Part shown: positions 18,409 to 27,457 of the stretch, piece after piece | How positions within the stretch are numbered: the stretch's first letter is position 1 | Layout: every line of letters begins with the position of its first letter | NCBI GenBank assembly: GCA_965233665.1 | Contig: CBDDTG010000068.1 | Coordinates: forward strand, 1-64,000 | Source: Bacterioplanes sp965233665 | GTDB taxonomy: Bacteria; Pseudomonadota; Gammaproteobacteria; Pseudomonadales; Oceanobacteraceae | Direction of reading: 5' to 3' | DNA: 64,000 nucleotides | Position numbers and translations under genes: made by a program | The notes under the pieces: generated by a model | What the model saw: the letters and a program-made list of their open reading frames with translations, nothing else | The model's database searches: none | What the model was told of the DNA's origin: nothing

Positions 18409-18723
18409 ATGACACGCAAAAAGAAAACCCGCTCTTTAAAGCGCATTCACAACGTCAAAACCGGTAATCGCGCCAAGCTTAAGCGTAGCTTGGGAAATGA
18501 CCGCCAAGTCGGCAAGCGCGTTAAGGGCCGACGCAACCAGTCTGTGTATGAAAAGTTTCTGGAGCAAAACCCTGAGGCAAAAGAGCAGCAGCAACAAGCG
18601 GCTCCCCAGCCGGCGGAGCAAACAGAGACCGAAGTTCATCAAGAGACCAGCAAGAAGCGTGACGATGCGCCTCGCGATCTCTTGTCAGAGCTGGATAAAC
18701 AAGATTTCAACGACATTTACTGA
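18409..18723 (+). CDS. Small basic/acidic protein, possibly YihI-like
   Basis: A 104-residue protein with a very basic N-terminal half (MTRKKKTRSLKRIH onward) and an acidic, Gln-rich C-terminal half ending KQDFNDIY. This charge layout resembles YihI, the Der GTPase activator that affects ribosome assembly, but sequence match is weak and I do not claim the name. It overlaps rlmG by one base (TGATG), linking it to an rRNA-modifying gene, which would suit a ribosome role. Confidence 0.6.
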   Translation: MTRKKKTRSLKRIHNVKTGNRAKLKRSLGNDRQVGKRVKGRRNQSVYEKFLEQNPEAKEQQQQAAPQPAEQTETEVHQETSKKRDDAPRDLLSELDKQDFNDIY

Positions 18724-19796
18724 TGCCCGTCTGGCCATACAATCAGCTTGAACTGAGCTGTTACCCTCCGCTGCCTGAACACGTTTCTTTGCCTTGGGAC
18801 AGCGGCGACGAGTATTTGCTGCAACTCAAAGGCGACGGCAACGCAGTCGTGTTCAATGATCGCCATGGCGCCATCACCTGTGCACTCGGCCCCCTGGCGA
18901 CCAGCGTGCTCGACAGCGCTTGCGCCCAGCACCCACTGCAGCGCAACTGGCCCCACAGCGACCGCCCTCACATCACTTGGCTGGAAAGCGGCGATACCCA
19001 GAGCGACAACACCCAAGCTTTGATCAAGTTCCCCAAGAGCTTTGATGCACTGCTGCGCTACTTGCAGTGGTGCTGGCAGCATCTCGGTCCTGATGCTGCC
19101 ATTCATTTGGCCGGCCCGGTCAAGCACATCCCCATCGCTTGGCTCAACTGGCTTGAGCAGCACTGCGCCAGCTATCAACAGCACAAGGTGCAACGCAAGG
19201 CTCGAGCAGTGAGCGTGCAGCTGGCACCCAGCACCTGCCAAGAGCTGTCACATTGGCAAGGCTATACCAGCGCCGACGGCCTTAACCTACAGGCACTGCC
19301 CCTGGTGTTTTCGCGCCAGCGAGAAGATCGAGGTGGCCGTGCACTGTTGAACCACCTCGCAGAGCAACCTAATCAATCAGGTCATTGGCTGGACTTAGGC
19401 TGCGGCAACGGCCTATTAGGTTTAACGCTCAAACAGCGCTGGCCTGACAGCGACTTCACGTTGACAGACGACTCTTTGAGCGCAGTCCTGTCAGCACAAG
19501 CCAACGCACAACGGCTGGGGTTAACCGTCGATTGCCAACATGGCGACAGCTGCGAAAACACCCCTGGGCCGTACGCTGGCATTGTTTGTAATCCACCGTT
19601 TCACGATGGCCACAAACAGCTCACAAACTTGGCTTTGCGCATGTTTGAACAAGCCAAATCTGTGTTAGCCGACGACGGGCGCTTACTGGTGGTCGCCAAC
19701 CGCCACCTGGCTTATCGCCCGATGCTCAACCGCTTGTTCCGCCAGGTCCGAGCACATGGAGCCGATAAATTCACGATTTATGACTGCCAACCATGA
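18723..19796 (+). CDS. rlmG: 23S rRNA (guanine(1835)-N2)-methyltransferase RlmG
   Basis: RlmG methylates G1835 in helix 66 of 23S rRNA. The 357-residue protein has two tandem methyltransferase-like halves. The N-terminal one is degenerate, with GDEYLLQL, NDRHGAITCALG and IKFPKSFDALL as in E. coli RlmG. The C-terminal one has the SAM motif LDLGCGNGLLGL near residue 220 and the catalytic NPPFHDGH near 290, then VANRHLAY. These N-terminal features separate it from RsmC. It overlaps yigZ by 4 bp. Confidence 0.9.
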   Translation: MPVWPYNQLELSCYPPLPEHVSLPWDSGDEYLLQLKGDGNAVVFNDRHGAITCALGPLATSVLDSACAQHPLQRNWPHSDRPHITWLESGDTQSDNTQALIKFPKSFDALLRYLQWCWQHLGPDAAIHLAGPVKHIPIAWLNWLEQHCASYQQHKVQRKARAVSVQLAPSTCQELSHWQGYTSADGLNLQALPLVFSRQREDRGGRALLNHLAEQPNQSGHWLDLGCGNGLLGLTLKQRWPDSDFTLTDDSLSAVLSAQANAQRLGLTVDCQHGDSCENTPGPYAGIVCNPPFHDGHKQLTNLALRMFEQAKSVLADDGRLLVVANRHLAYRPMLNRLFRQVRAHGADKFTIYDCQP

Positions 19797-20389
19797 CCCA
19801 ATACCGAGCACACGATGGCCACAGCGAGCTTGAAGTCAAACGCAGCCGTTTTATCGCCTTGGGCGTGGTGATTTCATCAAAAGCGGATTTCGAGCGGCAC
19901 CTGTCTCAGCTACAGCAACAACACAACAAAGCCAGCCATGTTTGCTGGGCGTTCCGCTGCGGCTCAGGTAACCGACCAGAGGAAGGTTACTCGGATGACG
20001 GCGAGCCAGGCGGCACGGCAGGCATGCCGATGCTGAACGTTTTGCGCCACCACAACCTGGTCGATTACGCAGTGTTTGTCGTGCGCTACTTTGGCGGCAC
20101 TAAACTGGGAACGGGAGGACTACAACGGGCCTATTCCGGCGCCGTTCAACAGTTGATCGCAGCACTGTCTCTCAGCGCCATCGTACCCACCACACAGCAC
20201 CAGATTGAACTGGCGTTTGCTCAAGAGTCTGGTTTGCGTCGGGAGCTAGAATCGCACCAAGCACAGGTGCTGGATTGCCAATATCGGCCAGATAAGGTGG
20301 TCATGCAGGTGGAGCTGCCCGCGCACCACGAAGAAGCACTGACGCATTACTGCCAGCTACATCAAATGCATTTAAGCTCGGCGGCCTAG
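19793..20389 (+). CDS. yigZ: YigZ/IMPACT family protein
   Basis: The 198-residue protein has the UPF0029 IMPACT domain (about 10-115): KRSRFIALG, KASHVCWAFRCG, YSDDGEPGGTAGMPML and VVRYFGGTKLGTGGL, then a DUF1949 ferredoxin-like C-terminal domain. In yeast and mammals IMPACT proteins act on translation control; the bacterial role is not settled. The ATG overlaps the rlmG stop. Its 3' end overlaps the convergent PilZ-like gene by 18 bp. Confidence 0.9.
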   Translation: MTQYRAHDGHSELEVKRSRFIALGVVISSKADFERHLSQLQQQHNKASHVCWAFRCGSGNRPEEGYSDDGEPGGTAGMPMLNVLRHHNLVDYAVFVVRYFGGTKLGTGGLQRAYSGAVQQLIAALSLSAIVPTTQHQIELAFAQESGLRRELESHQAQVLDCQYRPDKVVMQVELPAHHEEALTHYCQLHQMHLSSAA

Positions 20390-20764
20390 CCAAGCAACAT
20401 TATCGGCGTCTTGCTCTGGCGCCAGCTGCTCAGCCATCAAACGTCGATTCTCACCCGACAGGCGCACGTAGCGAAACGTTACCCGACAGCAATCTTGCGA
20501 ACAGCGATGCAAGCCATGCACGCCGACTTCTCCGTCGATGGTCACGCGACCATGAGGGCCAGAGAGCGTCACTGCCACGTCAAAGGTGCAATAACGACCA
20601 CAGTCGTCACGAAAAGCATCCAATGCTGATAACGGCAACTCACATTGAAAACCCAAGGGAGACACCTGATCACACAGACCGCGGAAGATCACTTCGTCTT
20701 TCTTGCTTACAACAACACTAGGCATAACAAAATGATACATATTGCTGACCGATGATCGGACCAT
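20372..20764 (-). CDS. PilZ-like protein
   Basis: About 130 residues, with a PilZ-like beta barrel: DQVSPLGFQCEL in place of the usual D/NxSxxG, and a later VTFRYVRLSGENRRLM. The RxxxR motif that gives c-di-GMP binding is not clear near the N-terminus, so binding may be lost. The start is uncertain: ATGs at 20764, 20740 and 20725 are in frame and none has a good ribosome site. Confidence 0.6.
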   Translation of the reverse strand: MVRSSVSNMYHFVMPSVVVSKKDEVIFRGLCDQVSPLGFQCELPLSALDAFRDDCGRYCTFDVAVTLSGPHGRVTIDGEVGVHGLHRCSQDCCRVTFRYVRLSGENRRLMAEQLAPEQDADNVAWLGRRA

Positions 20765-20847
20765 AGCCGACTTGACTTTAATTGCCAACCGTGATTAAGC
20801 ATATGGCCTGATTTGTAAAGCATTTACGTTAACTGGGTAGCAAAAAA

Positions 20848-20876
20848 TTGGCAGATCCGCTGAACCCCTTTAGACT
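20848..20876 (+). promoter_or_regulatory. Candidate sigma-70 promoter of the MBL-fold lipoprotein gene
   Basis: TTGGCA (20848-20853) and TAGACT (20871-20876) are separated by 17 bp, 43 bp before the ATG at 20919. Confidence 0.5.
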
Positions 20877-20918
20877 CGCCCGCCTCACCCATGACAATAA
20901 CAACGAAGATACCTTGGC

Positions 20919-21938
20919 ATGAAATTCCTAACTCACGCTCTCATTCTAACCATCGCTGTGCTGCTGAGCGCCTGCTCCAGCCAGCTCAAGCGCTCACCCA
21001 GCAACCCTGAAACGGCAACTTCAGCAACCAACCCAGAGGCTTTGAGCATTCAATACCTGGGCGTTGGCGGCCATCTCATCAGTTACCAGGGCAGTCAATT
21101 GCTAACCGCCCCCTCGTTTACCAATCCACATCTGATGCTTACCGGCCCCTGGATGCCACTCAGCGCCGACATCGAGAAGATCGACCGTTACATGCCAGCC
21201 ACCGACAATGTGCAGATGCTGCTGGTCGGCCACGCTCACTACGATCATTTGCTCGACGTGCCACACATCGCACAAAAGCACACGCCCGATGCCGTCATTT
21301 ATGGTTCTGCCACCACCCGCAACACGCTGTTGCCTGCCCTGCCAGCCAGCCGACTGGTAGCGATGAATGAACACATGGGCTCAAGCAGCCAACCTGGGCG
21401 TTGGTTTTACAGCGCTGATCGGCGCATTCGCATTATGGGATTGGAATCTGGCCATGCGCCGCATCTGATGGGGCTGAAGTTTATGAGTGGCGCTCATGAG
21501 CAACCGTTAGAGTCATTGCCCTGGCATGCGTTTGGCTGGAAAGAGGGCCAGACCTTGGCCTTCTTGATCGACTTTCTCGACCCCGACGAGCAACCCGTGC
21601 ATCGAATTTATTACCAAGATGCGGCCAGCCAAGCGCCGGCTGGCTTAGTACCGCCCTTAGGAGACGGAAAAGATATCGATGTGGCCATTTTATGCCCGGC
21701 ATCGTTTTCTCAAGTAGAGCAGTACCCCGAAAGCGTCGTCGCCAACACCCAAGCACGCCACTATATACTCGGCCACTGGGAAGATTTTTTTGCCAATGAC
21801 TTAGAGGGCAAACAACGCTTTGTACGCCTGACCGATGAAGATGAGTTCATTGAGCGCCTAGAGGCTGCCTTGCCAGCCAACAGTGACTGGGTACTGCCCG
21901 GTCTTTTTTCCACCCACCGTTTTGAGCCTGAAACCTGA
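20919..21938 (+). CDS. MBL-fold metallo-hydrolase lipoprotein
   Basis: A 339-residue protein with a lipoprotein signal (lipobox LLSAC, Cys near 19). The metallo-beta-lactamase-fold metal motif is VGHAHYDHLLDVP near residue 105, with the further His in ESGHAPHL and YILGHWEDFF. The order recalls UlaG/NAPE-PLD-like hydrolases. Substrate is unknown; a cell-envelope lipid or phosphodiester is plausible given the anchor. The TGA overlaps the next ATG (CTGATG), suggesting coupling. Confidence 0.82.
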   Translation: MKFLTHALILTIAVLLSACSSQLKRSPSNPETATSATNPEALSIQYLGVGGHLISYQGSQLLTAPSFTNPHLMLTGPWMPLSADIEKIDRYMPATDNVQMLLVGHAHYDHLLDVPHIAQKHTPDAVIYGSATTRNTLLPALPASRLVAMNEHMGSSSQPGRWFYSADRRIRIMGLESGHAPHLMGLKFMSGAHEQPLESLPWHAFGWKEGQTLAFLIDFLDPDEQPVHRIYYQDAASQAPAGLVPPLGDGKDIDVAILCPASFSQVEQYPESVVANTQARHYILGHWEDFFANDLEGKQRFVRLTDEDEFIERLEAALPANSDWVLPGLFSTHRFEPET

Positions 21939-22459
21939 TGCAACCCTATGCCATCGCCGCCCGTGCTTTTACGCTAACCCAACTGTGCTGGCCGCATCTG
22001 TTGATGCTGGCCGAGCACCGTGAGCTGGACATTCACCCAGCCACCAAGCTGCTCAACAAAACCAACAGCTGGCTGCGTGGCGAACTGAAGTCCGAAGCCA
22101 ATTTACAACGCTTTTTTGATGATTTTGCCGACTGGCGCGAGCAGCTAGAACAGCACGATAGCCTGGCCGATGACATCGCCGACCTTACGCTGGCGTCGTT
22201 GTTTTGCGCTGCAGAAGCTTGCCTTGGCGGCGCCAGCGAAGAGGATTGGCAACTGTTGCAGCAGTGGCTTCAGCAGTTGCAGCAAACGCCCCCCTTAGAA
22301 GGTGAGCCGCTGCACGCTTATTGGAGTGAGCTGATGTCAGAGCAGGATGAACTGTTAGGTGAAGAACCGCAAAAGCCACTCGCCAAAGCCTATTTTCATT
22401 GGCTAACGCAACAACCCGCCACCCCCTTTGGTGCCGCCCTGCACGAGGCCGACGACTGA
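21938..22459 (+). CDS. Hypothetical protein of 173 residues
   Basis: A soluble, mainly helical protein without signal peptide or recognisable motif. The middle is rich in Gln and Leu (LLQQWLQQLQQ), probably helical, and acidic residues dominate the end. Its ATG overlaps the stop of the lipoprotein gene, so the two are likely made together. I do not recognise the family. Confidence 0.7.
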   Translation: MQPYAIAARAFTLTQLCWPHLLMLAEHRELDIHPATKLLNKTNSWLRGELKSEANLQRFFDDFADWREQLEQHDSLADDIADLTLASLFCAAEACLGGASEEDWQLLQQWLQQLQQTPPLEGEPLHAYWSELMSEQDELLGEEPQKPLAKAYFHWLTQQPATPFGAALHEADD

Positions 22460-22480
22460 CCTGCTAATGCGCCCCTCGGG

Positions 22481-22494
22481 TTGACCTAAGTCAA
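22481..22494. promoter_or_regulatory. FNR/Anr-type site before trhP
   Basis: TTGACCTAAGTCAA is a perfect TTGAC-N4-GTCAA palindrome, close to the FNR/Anr consensus TTGAT-N4-ATCAA, 103 bp before the trhP start. The spacing fits class II or class I activation, depending on the promoter. Confidence 0.5.
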
Positions 22495-22596
22495 TATCAG
22501 CCTTCCTTACTTTCGCTAGGGTGCGCCGTTTTTAACGCGGCGAGCCCTGGCTTGAAAGAGGCCAGCTCGCGTTGTTCGACTCCGGGAGCACCACCC

Positions 22597-23943
22597 ATGA
22601 CTTTTCGCCCTGAACTGTTGTCGCCCGCCGGCACCTTTCGCAACATGCAATACGCATTTGAATACGGCGCAGACGCCGTATACGCCGGCCAGCCCAGGTA
22701 CAGCTTGCGGGTACGCAACAACGACTTTAATGCCCAACGGCTGGCGGATGGCATCGACTACGCCCATCAACTGGGCAAACAGTTTTATGTCGCCAGCAAC
22801 ATTGCGCCACACAACAGCAAGATCAGCAGCTACCTGCGCGACATTGAACCCATCATCGACATGGGTCCAGACGCTCTAATCATGTCTGACCCAGGTTTGA
22901 TCATGCTGGTGAAAGATCGCTGGCCGGACACCGTCATTCACCTGTCGGTGCAAGCCAACGTCGTCAATTGGGCCGCCGTTGAATTCTGGCGCCGCCAGGG
23001 CGTCAGCCGAATCATCCTATCGCGCGAGTTGTCGCTGGAGGAAATTGCAGAGATTCGTGATCGTTGCCCAGAGATGGAGCTGGAGGTGTTTGTTCACGGG
23101 GCCCTGTGCATCGCCTATTCCGGACGCTGCCTGTTGTCTGGCTATATGAATCACCGCGATCCTAACCAAGGCACCTGCACCAATGCGTGTCGCTGGAAAT
23201 ACCAAGCCCACGAGGCCAAAGAAACCGCAGGCGGCGACGTCATTCCGGTGCAGGCACAGGAGTTTGACCCAAGCACATCGACCTTGGGGTTAGGCCAGCC
23301 CAGCGACCAGATTTTCCTGCTGCAAGAAGGCAATCGCGACAACGAATACATGCCAGCGTTTGAAGACGAGCACGGCACCTACATCATGAACTCGCGCGAC
23401 CTGCGCGCCATTCAGCACGTGCAAAAGCTGGTTGAGTTGGGTGTGCACTCGCTCAAAATCGAAGGACGCACCAAATCCCACTATTATGCAGCTCGCACAG
23501 CCCAAGCCTACCGCCAAGCCATTGATGACGCCGTCGCCGGCCGTCAGTTTGACCGCCTACTCATGGACACCCTGGAGAACATGTCTAACCGTGGCTACAC
23601 CGAAGGCTTTTTCCGCCGCCACGTGCACGACGAGTATCAGAATTATGAACGCGGTACCTCCATCAGCACTCGCCAGCAGTTTGTTGGTGAAGTAAAAGCC
23701 GACAAGCATGCAAGCATGTTGACCGTTGAGGTTAAAAATCGCTTTCAGCTGGGCGATTCACTGGAATTGATGACCGCCAACGGCAACCACACCTTTGTAC
23801 TGACCGAGCTGTATGACCAGCACGACAATCCACGCGAGGATGCGCCGGGCTCTGGTTTTGTCGTCCGGCTGCCACGCCCACACGGCATGGCCGAATGTGA
23901 TCTGCAGCGCGCCTTGCTGATTCGCAATTTGCCAGCACAATGA
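22597..23943 (+). CDS. trhP: tRNA hydroxylation protein TrhP (YegQ), U32 family
   Basis: TrhP is needed for the ho5U34 step of cmo5U tRNA modification in E. coli. At 448 residues it fits YegQ (453), not the shorter UbiU/UbiV. Shared segments are RPELLSPAGTFRNM, GADAVYAGQPRYSLRVRNN, PDALIMSDPGLIML, FVHGALCIAYSGRCLLSGY and DPNQGTCTNACRW; the cysteines in the last two should ligate the iron-sulfur cluster. The start at 22597 follows GGGAG. An FNR-like palindrome upstream suggests oxygen-linked control. Confidence 0.93.
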   Translation: MTFRPELLSPAGTFRNMQYAFEYGADAVYAGQPRYSLRVRNNDFNAQRLADGIDYAHQLGKQFYVASNIAPHNSKISSYLRDIEPIIDMGPDALIMSDPGLIMLVKDRWPDTVIHLSVQANVVNWAAVEFWRRQGVSRIILSRELSLEEIAEIRDRCPEMELEVFVHGALCIAYSGRCLLSGYMNHRDPNQGTCTNACRWKYQAHEAKETAGGDVIPVQAQEFDPSTSTLGLGQPSDQIFLLQEGNRDNEYMPAFEDEHGTYIMNSRDLRAIQHVQKLVELGVHSLKIEGRTKSHYYAARTAQAYRQAIDDAVAGRQFDRLLMDTLENMSNRGYTEGFFRRHVHDEYQNYERGTSISTRQQFVGEVKADKHASMLTVEVKNRFQLGDSLELMTANGNHTFVLTELYDQHDNPREDAPGSGFVVRLPRPHGMAECDLQRALLIRNLPAQ

Positions 23944-23990
23944 CGTCGCCCGTATAGTTTGGTGTCTGACCCAATAATACAGAGGATGGT

Positions 23991-25301
23991 ATGAGCCGCT
24001 TAGCGCATCGCATTTTGGTGGTACTGATGCTTGTTATCAGCACCGCGACCCACGCCGACACCACGCCCCCTAGGGACGTGGTTATGAGCGCTGCCAATGG
24101 CATGGCAACAAAATTGCTAGCCAACAAGGAACGCGTACAAACTCAAGACTATTATCTTGAGCAGTTAATTGACGAAGAAATCCTGCCAGTCGTTGATCAT
24201 ATCTACATGGCGCGCTTGGTATTGGGCAAATTCTGGCGCCGTGCCTCAGAAGCACAGCAACGTCAGTTTGTTGAAGCCTTTAAGCACAAGGTGATTCGTA
24301 CCTATGCCGGTGCATTTCGCGCTTATGACGATCAAGAGATGCGATTCTCTGAGGCTCGCCTCAGCCCATCGGGCAATCGCGCTCTGGTGAAAAGTGAAAT
24401 CATGCGTGTTGGCGCGCCGGCCATTAAAGTCGACTACAAGCTGTTCAGTCGCGATGATCGCTGGCAGATTTATGACGTCGTCATTGAAGGCGTTAGCTTG
24501 GTAAAAAGTTTCAGCGATCAAATGACGCGCAGCATTGAGCAGCATGGGCTGGCACAGGCGATTTCCATACTCGCCGAGGAGTACAAGGACGAAGCACCCA
24601 CAGCGCATCTGGGCAGCCCAGCTTGGGGGCCTTACGTCAGCGACCTAGAGCCTGAGCAAGGCCTGGCCGCTGCCATCGTTAAACAGGCACTGGCCGTTAG
24701 CGGTTGGAACATGGAGCTGAGCATTCGCCCACAGCAAGCCGTGGATGAGGCCGTTACGGCAAAAAAGCTGGATGGCTGGCTCGCTCTTTGGCCTGAAAAC
24801 TCGCCAGAGACGTTGCAGTCAGCCCCCTTTCTAGAAAACCACTTGGTGATTGTTACCCACAAACAGGCCAACCTGAACATGGCTGGCCTGCAAGCCCCCG
24901 GAGCCTCCAAGCTCAAACTCGGCCTGTTTGAAAACGCCGACTACGACGCACAAGTGCTGGGCTTTGCTCAGCGCTTTGAGCGCCATTACCGGCCATATTG
25001 CTCCCAGTTGTTTCGCGATTTGGCGCGCCAAGAGCTGGATTTAGTCGTTGTTGATCGCTGGATCGCCGAACGCGAGTTACAGGATAACGACACCATCGGC
25101 AAGCATTTGCAGATTCTCACGCCGGAACTGGCCAGCCAGACGCTGCATGTTACAATGCGCGCCTCTTCTCCCGACGCCCAACGCATCATCGATGCTTTTA
25201 ATCAGGGGCTGCGCCAGCTGCAGACTTCGGGGGCCTACCAACGCTTACTGCAAGACTACGACTACCCGGATGCCAAACCTCGCCCCGCCACTACTGATTG
25301 A
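23991..25301 (+). CDS. Fusion of an MlaC-type lipid carrier and a solute-binding domain
   Basis: The 436-residue protein has a signal peptide (about 1-22), then a full MlaC/Ttg2D domain (about 28-195), with ILPVVDHIYMARLVLGKFWR and WQIYDVVIEGVSLVKSF as in phospholipid-shuttling MlaC proteins. After a short linker come about 230 residues with the family-3 solute-binding (SBP_bac_3) layout: WGPYVSDLEPEQGLAAAIVK, later LDLVVVDRWIAER and FNQGLRQLQTSGAYQRLL. The reading frame is uninterrupted. No mlaA, B, D, E or F lies nearby. The stop lies 32 bp inside the next gene. The role of the joined domains is unknown. Confidence 0.85.
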   Translation: MSRLAHRILVVLMLVISTATHADTTPPRDVVMSAANGMATKLLANKERVQTQDYYLEQLIDEEILPVVDHIYMARLVLGKFWRRASEAQQRQFVEAFKHKVIRTYAGAFRAYDDQEMRFSEARLSPSGNRALVKSEIMRVGAPAIKVDYKLFSRDDRWQIYDVVIEGVSLVKSFSDQMTRSIEQHGLAQAISILAEEYKDEAPTAHLGSPAWGPYVSDLEPEQGLAAAIVKQALAVSGWNMELSIRPQQAVDEAVTAKKLDGWLALWPENSPETLQSAPFLENHLVIVTHKQANLNMAGLQAPGASKLKLGLFENADYDAQVLGFAQRFERHYRPYCSQLFRDLARQELDLVVVDRWIAERELQDNDTIGKHLQILTPELASQTLHVTMRASSPDAQRIIDAFNQGLRQLQTSGAYQRLLQDYDYPDAKPRPATTD

Positions 25302-25890
25302 TGACGACTTACTGGTCGTTAACAAGCCATCGCATTTGCTCAGTGTTCCTGGGCGTTACGACAAAGACTGCTTGCAAGCGCGCTTAGAAGCCAAATACGG
25401 CACCACCTTGGTGATTCATCGCTTAGATCGTGACACCTCAGGCGTCATGGTATTTGCCCGTCACAAAGCGGCGCTGTCTGCGGTACAGCAACAGTTCGAA
25501 CGCCAGACCACCAGCAAAGAATACCAAGCCTTGGTGTACGGCAAGCCGCGCGGTAATGAGGGCTGTATCAATTTACCCATCATCGTTGACTGGCCCAACC
25601 GGCCATTGCAGATGATTAGCCACAGTGAGGGGCGCTATGCGCTGACGCGCTGGCGCTTATTGGCACAAGAAGGCCCATACAGCCGCGTGCAACTGCTGCC
25701 GCAAACAGGACGCTCGCATCAGCTGCGTTTGCACATGCAGCAAATCGGCTGCCCGATTGTGGGAGACACACTCTATGCAGGCAAGCACCTAAACGACGAA
25801 CCCCGTTTGATGCTGCATGCCCGTCAACTTAGCTTTACCCACCCAAGCAGCGGTGAGCGTCTTAACTTTAGCTGCCTGCCTGAGTTCTAA
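25270..25890 (+). CDS. RluA-family pseudouridine synthase
   Basis: A 206-residue enzyme that isomerises uridine in RNA. The catalytic motif HRLDRDTSGVMVFA is near residue 55, with its Asp as nucleophile, and PQTGRSHQLRLHM near 140. Length and the lack of an S4 domain fit RluA itself (23S U746 and tRNA U32, 219 residues in E. coli), but the paralogue cannot be fixed by eye. The ATG at 25270 lies 32 bp inside the upstream gene. Confidence 0.88.
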   Translation: MPNLAPPLLIDDDLLVVNKPSHLLSVPGRYDKDCLQARLEAKYGTTLVIHRLDRDTSGVMVFARHKAALSAVQQQFERQTTSKEYQALVYGKPRGNEGCINLPIIVDWPNRPLQMISHSEGRYALTRWRLLAQEGPYSRVQLLPQTGRSHQLRLHMQQIGCPIVGDTLYAGKHLNDEPRLMLHARQLSFTHPSSGERLNFSCLPEF

Positions 25891-26611
25891 GCCAACGACT
25901 AACCACCAACAGCGCCAGCGTGAACAACAGCAAGCCGAAGACAGCGATCGCCGCAGCAATCAACCCAAACAACTGCGGCGCATGCATCAAGGTGGTCATC
26001 AGCGACTCCTGGTAATAAAAAAACCACTGATGCTCATCAGGAAAAATCCACACGTGCAACTGATAAAACACCGCTTTGGGGCCGATCAGCATGACCGCCA
26101 GCGCCCCTCCTCCGACCACCACAGATAACACCCCAAGCTGGCGCTTCCAGCGCAGCGGCATCTTTTGCCGAGTAAGCCATAGCATCAACAGCAAGGCGAT
26201 TGGCAGCAAAAACAGCAGCGCCTGATTCAACCAGTCGATCAAGTTCGCCACGTCTTGCAGATGAATTACCTCCGGCTGACGCAATAAGGAATCTTCTGAA
26301 GACTGGTCTCCATAGATAACGGTATAACTTATATCAGACAACCCCTGTCCATGGTTGTGAACTGCGGCAACAATATCGGCAAACAAACCTTCATGCTGCT
26401 GCCTCGACAGTGCCTCTAGGCCCTGCTTGTAGCGGTTCTGCGGGCCGTAATGATCAATGTGCTCACCGATATCGAGTACGTCATACCACATAGCAAAGCC
26501 GTAGTTCATGCTGGCCAAACTGTGCCAAGCCGCGCCCAAACTGAGCAACAGCAGAGCCATCAACAAGGCAAACCAGCCGATATCGCCGCTGATGCGGTTT
26601 TGCTGCTCCAT
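25868..26611 (-). CDS. DUF1461 integral membrane protein
   Basis: A 247-residue protein with about four membrane segments (near 12-32, 125-145, 158-178 and 215-240) and a soluble loop after the first. The loop holds the DUF1461 pattern: NYGFAMWYDVLDIGEHIDHY, then the EVIHLQDV motif, and later WIFPDEHQWFFYY. Function is unknown. It overlaps the 3' end of the pseudouridine synthase gene, convergently, by 23 bp, and follows an alpha/beta hydrolase gene. Confidence 0.82.
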   Translation of the reverse strand: MEQQNRISGDIGWFALLMALLLLSLGAAWHSLASMNYGFAMWYDVLDIGEHIDHYGPQNRYKQGLEALSRQQHEGLFADIVAAVHNHGQGLSDISYTVIYGDQSSEDSLLRQPEVIHLQDVANLIDWLNQALLFLLPIALLLMLWLTRQKMPLRWKRQLGVLSVVVGGGALAVMLIGPKAVFYQLHVWIFPDEHQWFFYYQESLMTTLMHAPQLFGLIAAAIAVFGLLLFTLALLVVSRWLRTQAGS

Positions 26612-26617
26612 TTTTGT

Positions 26618-27457
26618 TCAATCTCCAGCAATAAATTGTTCAATGCACTGCGCCACAGCACCGCTCGTTGCAGGCTCCAGGTGCAGATGGTGATGCCCAG
26701 GGAGCACCACACTATCAACATCATTAAGCCAACCGAGGCGCTGCTGCCACCAAGGCTGCGGTACTATGCCATGCTCTGCACGGATGGCCAGTACCCGACA
26801 CTGAACGGTTTGCAGCACGGCTTTCACCATGTCGTCGGTTAAGCGCATCTTTGAGGGCGCCTTTAGCCTCGGGTCTGTGCGCCACTGCCAGCCCTCACCT
26901 ATGGCTTGAAGGTTGCGCCGCACCATGACCTCTAGCGCTTCTGCATCGAGATCCGGCGAGCTACGCCGCCGGGCCGCCAGCGCTAGCAAAGGGTCGTCAA
27001 ACCGTCGTACTGGCTTTGCCTGCCACGCCAATGCTTGTTGCATTTGCGGCAGCCAACTGGCTGCGGGTGTCGTCAATGGGCCGATGCCATCGATCAACAC
27101 CACTGCCGCGACCTGCTCTGGCGCCAATGCTGCCGCCTGCAGCGCACTGGTCGTGCCCATGGAGTGAGCAATCAATATCACTGGCTTTGCGGACCGTTGA
27201 TGCAGCGCATCCAGCGCCTGCAACACCGCTGGCAAGTAGGACCAGACGTAATAGTCCGCCCCTTCCGCCAGCCACGGCGAATGACCATGGCCCGGCAAAT
27301 CAAGTGCCCAGCCATCCACCGCCAGCCGCGGTGCCAACTGATGAAAACTGGCGGCATTGTCCATCCAGCCGTGCAGCATTAACGTTGGGAGCGCACCTTG
27401 CGGGCTGTGCAAGGCCGCCAGCGAGCCAAGTGTTTCTTCGCGCAAGACTGCCGACAT
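26618..27457 (-). CDS. Alpha/beta hydrolase
   Basis: A 279-residue serine hydrolase-like protein. It has the oxyanion motif LMLHGWMDNAASF, the nucleophile elbow AHSMGTTSA near residue 100, and a late LPGHHHLHLE with the catalytic His. The start at 27457 shares one base with the stop of the next upstream hydrolase, behind GGGGG. The order of the two hydrolases in one unit suggests related roles; substrates are unknown. Confidence 0.85.
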   Translation of the reverse strand: MSAVLREETLGSLAALHSPQGALPTLMLHGWMDNAASFHQLAPRLAVDGWALDLPGHGHSPWLAEGADYYVWSYLPAVLQALDALHQRSAKPVILIAHSMGTTSALQAAALAPEQVAAVVLIDGIGPLTTPAASWLPQMQQALAWQAKPVRRFDDPLLALAARRRSSPDLDAEALEVMVRRNLQAIGEGWQWRTDPRLKAPSKMRLTDDMVKAVLQTVQCRVLAIRAEHGIVPQPWWQQRLGWLNDVDSVVLPGHHHLHLEPATSGAVAQCIEQFIAGD

